Source: Puniceicoccales bacterium | Lineage (GTDB): Bacteria > Verrucomicrobiota > Verrucomicrobiia > Opitutales > JAIRLM01 | NCBI GenBank assembly: GCA_031258995.1 | Contig: JAIRMB010000058.1 | Location: 1-28,242 of the forward strand | Direction: 5' to 3' | DNA length: 28,242 bases | Part shown: piece by piece, positions 24,004-28,242 of the stretch | Numbering within the stretch: position 1 is the first letter of the stretch | Layout: every line of letters begins with the position of its first letter | Notes under the pieces: model-generated | Database searches by the model: none | Seen by the model: the letters and a program-made list of their open reading frames with translations, nothing else | Told to the model about the DNA's origin: nothing | Program-made: the position numbers and the translations under genes

Positions 24004-24918
24004 CGGGTGAGTGGCGCGTGCTACGGCCGCCCTCCATTCGTTTACTGCGGAAACAAAGTTTTCAGGGAGGGGGGCAGCGTGAGCCCCCGCAGCCGCCCTG
24101 GCGGTGGCTCTATCGCTGTCTCTGCCCCGCCAAAATTCATCTTCTATATGATCTATAAAATAATATAAGTGTTCGCAGTATGTCGGCGGAAGGATTGTGT
24201 GCCCGGAGGGGGCGGCATCTTGAAGCGCACTAAGACGGATTGTCTCCTGGTGAGCGTACCTTATCCATGCGGAATCGTCCGCTATGTCCGGTATGGAACA
24301 TTTATCCACTACCACTTGACCGTCAGGGCTGGTAAGTTTTTTGGTTATGCGGTCGTCATAGCTTGCTAAAAAGTTTTCGTATCGTTCCGCGTTACGTCGA
24401 GCTTCCCCTAGGTGCTGAACTCTCCCTACGTGCGGCTGAAGCGGTCCTCCTTCGGGATTATCGGGCGGCGGCGCAGGAGGGCGGCCGTCATCAGTGCGTA
24501 CGAGTGTGGTACGTTCCTGATCGGGCGTACGGAGAGCCTCCACTGAAAACATAACGAAGCATGCTATGAGCATTACCGCGCTAATGCTGACTATAACTGG
24601 TATAGCGATAATTCCGGTCTTGATGCCGATACAGATCGCACCCACTATAGCTACGGCGGTAGCAGCAATAATTATAAAAGCTGAACCGCGATTCTCTCTG
24701 CAATAATCTCCTATAAAGCTGAGTGCTCGGCCTAAAAAATTTTGTGCGCCACTCCCATCGTAGACAAACCACCGCAGGAACGACCTTATGCCATCGTGAA
24801 CCTTCGTCACCCGGAGTGACGGGACTGCCGCAGTGTGGGCGTTAGGTTCCTTCTGAATTGCAGAGGCAACATCCCCCACGTTGTGAGATGGCGATGGCGG
24901 GACGGGGGGCAAAGCCAC
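23986..24918 (-). CDS. Inc-like bilobed-hydrophobic membrane protein (candidate host-interaction protein)
   Basis: The product has 310 residues. A Pro-rich N-terminus (MALPPVPPSPSHNVGDVAS) and ~50 soluble residues precede two adjacent hydrophobic helices (about 80-99, SAFIIIAATAVAIVGAICIG; and 103-127, IIAIPVIVSISAVMLIACFV) separated by only a few residues (IKTG). This bilobed hairpin is the hallmark of chlamydial inclusion-membrane (Inc) proteins. A ~180-residue C-terminal soluble domain follows, beginning with a Pro-rich linker (PPAPPPDNPEGGPLQPH). There is no signal peptide. GTG 24918 has no SD and lies 7 nt after a -10 box. No sequence family is recognised; the Inc comparison is structural and may only reflect a generic two-helix membrane protein. 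Confidence 0.6.
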   Translation of the reverse strand: MALPPVPPSPSHNVGDVASAIQKEPNAHTAAVPSLRVTKVHDGIRSFLRWFVYDGSGAQNFLGRALSFIGDYCRENRGSAFIIIAATAVAIVGAICIGIKTGIIAIPVIVSISAVMLIACFVMFSVEALRTPDQERTTLVRTDDGRPPAPPPDNPEGGPLQPHVGRVQHLGEARRNAERYENFLASYDDRITKKLTSPDGQVVVDKCSIPDIADDSAWIRYAHQETIRLSALQDAAPSGHTILPPTYCEHLYYFIDHIEDEFWRGRDSDRATARAAAGAHAAPLPENFVSAVNEWRAAVARATHPTNSSD

Positions 24919-24925
24919 GTTAGCT

Positions 24926-24954
24926 ATTCTAGAGTACGAATTTCAACCTGTAAA
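24926..24954 (-). promoter_or_regulatory. Strong promoter giving a predicted leaderless mRNA
   Basis: Minus strand: -35 TTTACA at 24954-24949 (5/6 consensus), 17-bp spacer, -10 TAGAAT at 24931-24926 (5/6). Exactly 7 nt (AGCTAAC) separate the -10 from GTG 24918, so transcription should start at or beside the G of the start codon. No SD is possible in that space. Confidence 0.65.
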
Positions 24955-25076
24955 TAGCAAACCATCGCTAATACGGTTCTTGCTGTGCGGCAGGGCTATT
25001 TTTAGGAGAAGACACCGGCAGCCCCTGACGGAAAAACTTCCCGAACGGTGCCACAGAGTAATGTCGACAAAGCAGT
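24932..25076. other. Intergenic region between the OTU-like gene and the Inc-like gene
   Basis: Apart from the promoter at 24926-24954, no gene or clear terminator was found between the OTU-like stop (25077) and 24918. A plus-strand frame through here and into 25522 is antisense to the OTU-like gene and not convincing. Confidence 0.4.
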
Positions 25077-26594
25077 CTAGGGACTTTCTGGCAAAAACGT
25101 TTGGAAATGGCCGCCGTTGTGATGGAGTAAAATGGAATCTGCTTCCATGTCATCGGGGTTTGGCGCTTCAAAACTTCCGTCTTTCCCAAAAAATTGGATT
25201 CCAGTCGCTCCGGCACAGGAGTACACAAGGATATCCCTTTTCTCACGAAGTGCACAGAAAGCCACGTCCGGCATTTCCGCCGCATAGCCTTCGCGACCAC
25301 TGCGGCGGACAGCGTGGAAAAACGCTTGAATGCAAGGCGGAAAAGGCAGACCGCTGGGGAGTTTCAGCTCATTCCGCAGCGAATCTACATCTCCTAGGTC
25401 GCTCGTGTGTACAGAATAAAATCTGGTGTTGCCGAGCAACACCTCATAATTCAAAAGAAAGAGCGCAGTCAAAAGCAGAGAATAATTCTGCTCGCCGGTG
25501 CCGCTTTTCGGCAAACTTTTGAGAGCCGCCAGGGCGCCTTTTACGCTGTCCGTCCGTCCCTCGGTTTTGGCTGCGATATGATTGTAAGCTAAGACGCGCA
25601 CTCTCGCTCGCTGCCACATTCCACGCATGGCGTTGACGTCTTTTCCCTGGCACTGGGCCCGCGCGTCGCTGTAGCCCTTAAATCTCTGCACTTCGGACGG
25701 ATCCGGCGATGTCCAGGAGCTATCTCCAGAGCTCGCGGCCGCTAAACCGGAAAAATAAAGTTCGTAGCCTATGTCATATTGGCCCTTTTCCTCCTCCGAT
25801 GGGGTTACTGCAACAGTTTGCTCTCTGTCTGTCCCAATGGAAAGGCGTTTCTCGTGCTCCGCGACTATGGCCGACAGATTCGCTTCCATCGCGCCAGTGA
25901 GTGGACCCTCGTTCTCACCGGCCTCCATTTTCTTTATAAGAAATGCTATTATCTCTTGTTCCTTCTTACTGACCGCACTGCGCCGCATTGCATCCCTATA
26001 GAGCTTATACACGAAATCTACGTGCTCCCCGCGCAGCGCGCTGCATTCGGCCTTAGAAGCTCTTGGACTTCCTCCGCTACGGTTGGCCAGTACGGACGCA
26101 AACAGGCAGCCCTGCGTGCCCTCTCCGTCTCCGCAGTCGCGAAGAACCATTTTGCTGCCACCATGATGCTTGAGCCCAAATGCGTCCAAATAGGGCTGCA
26201 TCACGCCGTAGCCTTGCGGACCCGTGGCTGCCGATCCGGCGGCCGGCCGACTCGGCGCAGGCCCCCCCGCGGAAGGAGGGGCTCCTTTCGCACGAGTTCC
26301 CTTAGCATGGGTGGCTGCCCAGGCGGTGAACAGCCAACCGAGCTGGAAGTGGCCGTAGTGCACTTTATTATAGGTGGCACGAATTAGCGCTATGGGAAAT
26401 ACTATGATGGAGATGGCCGAAAAAACCACATCCAGAAAAATGAAAAAATTAGTAAGCGCACTTCCTTTGGCGCCCACCGTGACATCGCGCAAAACCTCTA
26501 ACTTGGAAACCGGTGCGAGCGTAGATTCGTCCTGCGTCGCGGGACCGCTCACGTTGGCACCAGACTTTACAACTGCGGCAGGATCAGAGGCCAT
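25077..26594 (-). CDS. Membrane-anchored OTU-like cysteine protease (candidate deubiquitinase effector)
   Basis: The product has 505 residues. A hydrophobic stretch (about 46-71, TNFFIFLDVVFSAISIIVFP) and a weaker one (83-95) suggest membrane anchoring, followed by a Gly/Pro/Ala linker (103-127). An OTU Cys box follows: CGDGEGTQGCLFASVLANRS with Cys163 in the place of DGNCLF. Then LRGEHVDFVYKLYRDAM (188-203) fits the LRxxxVxxI helix. After about 240 residues, REGYAAEMPDVAFCALREKR DILVYS-type sequence (434-459) matches the WGGxxELxALA...IxVY region, and DSILLHHNGGHFQTFLP (487-502) matches the catalytic His box with His496. OTU enzymes cleave ubiquitin from eukaryotic proteins; bacterial members are effectors. 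The very long insert between boxes recalls Legionella Lot enzymes. There is no Sec signal. Start ATG 26594 has no SD. Enzyme class is inferred, not proven. Confidence 0.65.
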   Translation of the reverse strand: MASDPAAVVKSGANVSGPATQDESTLAPVSKLEVLRDVTVGAKGSALTNFFIFLDVVFSAISIIVFPIALIRATYNKVHYGHFQLGWLFTAWAATHAKGTRAKGAPPSAGGPAPSRPAAGSAATGPQGYGVMQPYLDAFGLKHHGGSKMVLRDCGDGEGTQGCLFASVLANRSGGSPRASKAECSALRGEHVDFVYKLYRDAMRRSAVSKKEQEIIAFLIKKMEAGENEGPLTGAMEANLSAIVAEHEKRLSIGTDREQTVAVTPSEEEKGQYDIGYELYFSGLAAASSGDSSWTSPDPSEVQRFKGYSDARAQCQGKDVNAMRGMWQRARVRVLAYNHIAAKTEGRTDSVKGALAALKSLPKSGTGEQNYSLLLTALFLLNYEVLLGNTRFYSVHTSDLGDVDSLRNELKLPSGLPFPPCIQAFFHAVRRSGREGYAAEMPDVAFCALREKRDILVYSCAGATGIQFFGKDGSFEAPNPDDMEADSILLHHNGGHFQTFLPESP

Positions 26595-26601
26595 AGTTAT
26601 G

Positions 26602-26629
26602 GTTATGCATTTTTATTTGAGGTTGTCAA
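26602..26629 (-). promoter_or_regulatory. Promoter for the OTU-like gene, predicted leaderless
   Basis: Minus strand: perfect -35 TTGACA at 26629-26624, 16-bp AT-rich spacer, -10 CATAAC at 26607-26602 (4/6). Seven nt (CATAACT) separate it from ATG 26594. The sequence CATAAC is directly repeated at the -10. There is no SD. The spacing to the start codon equals that of the Inc-like gene's promoter. Confidence 0.5.
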
Positions 26630-26699
26630 TACTTATGGCACACACGGGCCGCTTCTCCCCCTACAGGCTGCGCCGGAAAGCTTTAAAAATCGGGACGGA

Positions 26700-28067
26700 T
26701 TAGCCGATGATCTTGCCGGTCAATGGGAACATTTGGCCATTGCGGAATAGGGAAATTTGGCCCGTGCTTTGCGACACGACGATGGCGAGGCAGTCGTGGG
26801 CGCGGGTAAATGCGGCCGCCGCCATGTGCCGAGTGCCCAGGCCGCCCTGCAGAACTACGCTGCTGCTGTCGGGAGCGTCCACCATCACGCCGGCCGCCTC
26901 CAGGACGCCATCGCCGGCCACGATAAAGGCACCGTCGAGGGCGGCAAATTCCTTCACCGTTTCATCCATAAATGGGTTGAGCAGGTTTCGCTCCCGCCGT
27001 TCGTAGCCGTGAAATGGATTCAACACCAGAGGGCGGTAGTGGGCGCAGAGTCGTTCATGGTTCCCAACTACGAACATCGCTCCGATCGGATGCCCTTCTC
27101 GGCCCTCCAGAGCGACTTCATGGGCGATGGCGACGAGACGCTCAAATACTTCTGGTTTCACATCTTTCGGAATAAGGCCTCTTCGCGCATTGAAGAGGAC
27201 CTGATATTCCTCCGCAACGGACAGGATTAGCAGGCTATCCAATCGCTCGCTGCCCCTGAGTCCGCCGATGCAGCATACCTTCTCGTTCAATTGCAAAATA
27301 TTGCGACTCAAGGCAAGCAAGATCGCGCTGCGCAATTGCACTAGCCGGTGCTCCGAATAGTTGGAAACGCTAAGAATAGGCAATGACAGCACATTTTCTC
27401 CGCTAACCGTCACATCTTGTTCAGAAATCACGATACACTTCATCCCGGCAAAGTGCTCCATGTGGGCTCGCCAATTTCGAATGGCATCGGCAAAAAAGAG
27501 GATGCAAGTACAGCACGATGCGACGGCCAAGTGGAAGGCCTGCTGTAAAAATGATGCAATTGCGGAGGGATCTTTTTCCTCCGGTTGGCCAGTGCTCTCC
27601 TGGAAGGTCTCCACTACCGTTCGACGGAAAGACTCGAGGGTCTGACGCCGTAGCAGTGGGTACATCCGCTTTGTGTCGTGAAGCGCATGTGTCAGCCGAA
27701 ACACTTCTTCTTGGCCGCCCTGCGTTCGCGTGCCGACGAGGAGAAGGATCAGAAGACGTACGTCCTTTCGCTCCGAAAGCCCATTTGGGCAACGGCCAAC
27801 GGCGGCCATGTAGGGCCAATCTGCGGGAATCGGCAGGCAGGTGACCGCGATGCCATTGGGCAAGTCCCACGGCTTTGGCAGTGGTCCAGCGGATAAAATT
27901 TTTTCACAATCGATCCCTTCCCGCGCGAGCGTGCCCGTAAACATGCGAAGAAGTTCTTCCATTGCTGTTTTCAGTGAGGTACCGCGGATGGTGGCAGCGC
28001 GCGTACGAGAAAACGGCATAGCGGAGGACATTGCGGCGAAGTGTTTCGCTCTCCTCCTAAAGGACAA
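26700..28067 (-). CDS. Diadenylate cyclase (DAC/DisA_N domain) with degenerate EIIA-like N-terminal domain
   Basis: Up to 455 residues. The C-terminal ~160 residues are a DAC domain: GREGHPIGAMFVVGNHE (322-338), catalytic LDGAFIVAGDGVLEAAG with DGA at 378-380, and LGTRHMAAAAF with Arg413-His414 (RHxxA), then AIVVSQSTGQISLF. It should make cyclic di-AMP from two ATP in the cytosol (no membrane segment). Residues ~45-155 resemble a PTS EIIA type 2 / PtsN domain (LPNGIAVTCLPIPADW where the family has GIAIPH), but the phosphorylated His is replaced. A middle alpha/beta segment (~170-290) could be a pyruvate-kinase-C-like domain, as in CdaZ. The start is uncertain: TTG 28067, ATG 28031 or ATG 27962; an AGGAGGAG lies at 28050-28057 but suits none of them well. 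Confidence 0.8.
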   Translation of the reverse strand: MSFRRRAKHFAAMSSAMPFSRTRAATIRGTSLKTAMEELLRMFTGTLAREGIDCEKILSAGPLPKPWDLPNGIAVTCLPIPADWPYMAAVGRCPNGLSERKDVRLLILLLVGTRTQGGQEEVFRLTHALHDTKRMYPLLRRQTLESFRRTVVETFQESTGQPEEKDPSAIASFLQQAFHLAVASCCTCILFFADAIRNWRAHMEHFAGMKCIVISEQDVTVSGENVLSLPILSVSNYSEHRLVQLRSAILLALSRNILQLNEKVCCIGGLRGSERLDSLLILSVAEEYQVLFNARRGLIPKDVKPEVFERLVAIAHEVALEGREGHPIGAMFVVGNHERLCAHYRPLVLNPFHGYERRERNLLNPFMDETVKEFAALDGAFIVAGDGVLEAAGVMVDAPDSSSVVLQGGLGTRHMAAAAFTRAHDCLAIVVSQSTGQISLFRNGQMFPLTGKIIG

Positions 28068-28081
28068 GTATTTCCTCTATC

Positions 28082-28198
28082 GGCCGTGAAACTTTTTTGC
28101 GAATTTCCATGAAAATTTTGACGGTAAGAGGAAATTGCTACGCCCGGCCGATGGCATTTTTGCTTTGCATTTTTTCGAAAAATTCCTAATCAATAGCC
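28082..28198. promoter_or_regulatory. AT-rich divergent intergenic region
   Basis: This gap between the diadenylate cyclase gene and a possible rightward ORF is AT-rich with several A/T runs. It contains the 12-bp palindrome tttttcgaaaaa at 28171-28182. It likely holds promoters for both directions, but no clear -35/-10 pair was assigned. Confidence 0.35.
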
Positions 28199-28242
28199 GT
28201 GGCCCAGGAGGATGGCAGCTGGAAGCAGGTCATGGAGCTGCG
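28199..28242 (+). CDS. Possible partial ORF at right edge
   Basis: After an in-frame TAA at 28187, GTG 28199 opens a frame reading VAQEDGSWKQVMEL to the window end. The helical, charged character is plausible for a protein N-terminus, but there are too few residues to identify it, and no clear SD precedes the GTG. ATG 28232 in the same frame is another possible start. Confidence 0.3.
   Translation, partial: MAQEDGSWKQVMEL

Noticed and set aside
25779..26387. 202-residue plus-strand ORF
   Set aside because: It is antisense to the OTU-like gene and its translation has no domain character.
28199..28242. dnaA start at the right edge, suggested by rpmH-rnpA in the window and a helical N-terminus with Trp
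   Set aside because: Only about 14 codons are visible and no DnaA boxes were seen in the upstream gap; rpmH-rnpA is 18 kb away.

Overview
The window looks like the chromosome of a Gram-negative, host-associated member of the PVC group, most plausibly Verrucomicrobiota (Opitutia-like). This rests on general protein resemblance (amidase, long-form bL36, type B bL31, an EIIA-like/diadenylate cyclase fusion, an Mla/OmpH envelope cluster), not on a search. TGA, TAA and TAG are all used as stops.

Layout: (1) 1-3648, minus strand: a phage tail module with a tail-hub-like protein running off the left edge, a 41-residue coiled-coil protein, a repeat-bearing tail-fibre protein and a small Trp-rich ORF upstream. 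(2) 3841-4947, plus: a glycosyltransferase gene interrupted by one in-frame TGA. (3) 4944-8556, minus: an envelope operon mlaE-mlaF-mlaD, an undescribed 42-codon ORF and an ompH/skp-like gene, with a promoter facing away from a phosphoglycolate-phosphatase-like HAD gene (8639-9313). (4) 9278-9804, minus: rpmH-rnpA. (5) 9957-11489, plus: a 510-residue membrane protein of unknown function. (6) 11576-20872, plus: a housekeeping run pyrH-frr-amidase-tgt-rpsB-tsf-holA-mnmE-mnmG with very tight spacing. (7) 20869-22810, minus: rpmJ-rpmE2-nth-psd. (8) 22978-23976, plus: a probable outer-membrane beta-barrel. (9) 23986-26594, minus: two host-interaction candidates, a protein with a hydrophobic hairpin like chlamydial Inc proteins and a membrane-anchored OTU-type cysteine protease (candidate deubiquitinase). 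(10) 26700-28067, minus: a diadenylate cyclase with an EIIA-like N-terminus that has lost its phosphorylatable His. A partial plus-strand ORF may begin at the right edge.

The most interesting part is 23.9-26.6 kb. The 505-residue protein has an OTU Cys box and a distant His box separated by a very long insert, after an N-terminal hydrophobic anchor. The neighbouring 310-residue protein has two membrane helices with almost no loop. Both genes have a recognisable promoter whose -10 box lies 7 nt before the start codon, with no Shine-Dalgarno sequence, so both transcripts are predicted to be leaderless. Most housekeeping starts here have an SD or are translationally coupled. I infer an intracellular or symbiotic lifestyle with host-directed effectors. 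No secretion system lies in the window. No tRNA, rRNA, CRISPR array or insertion sequence was recognised.
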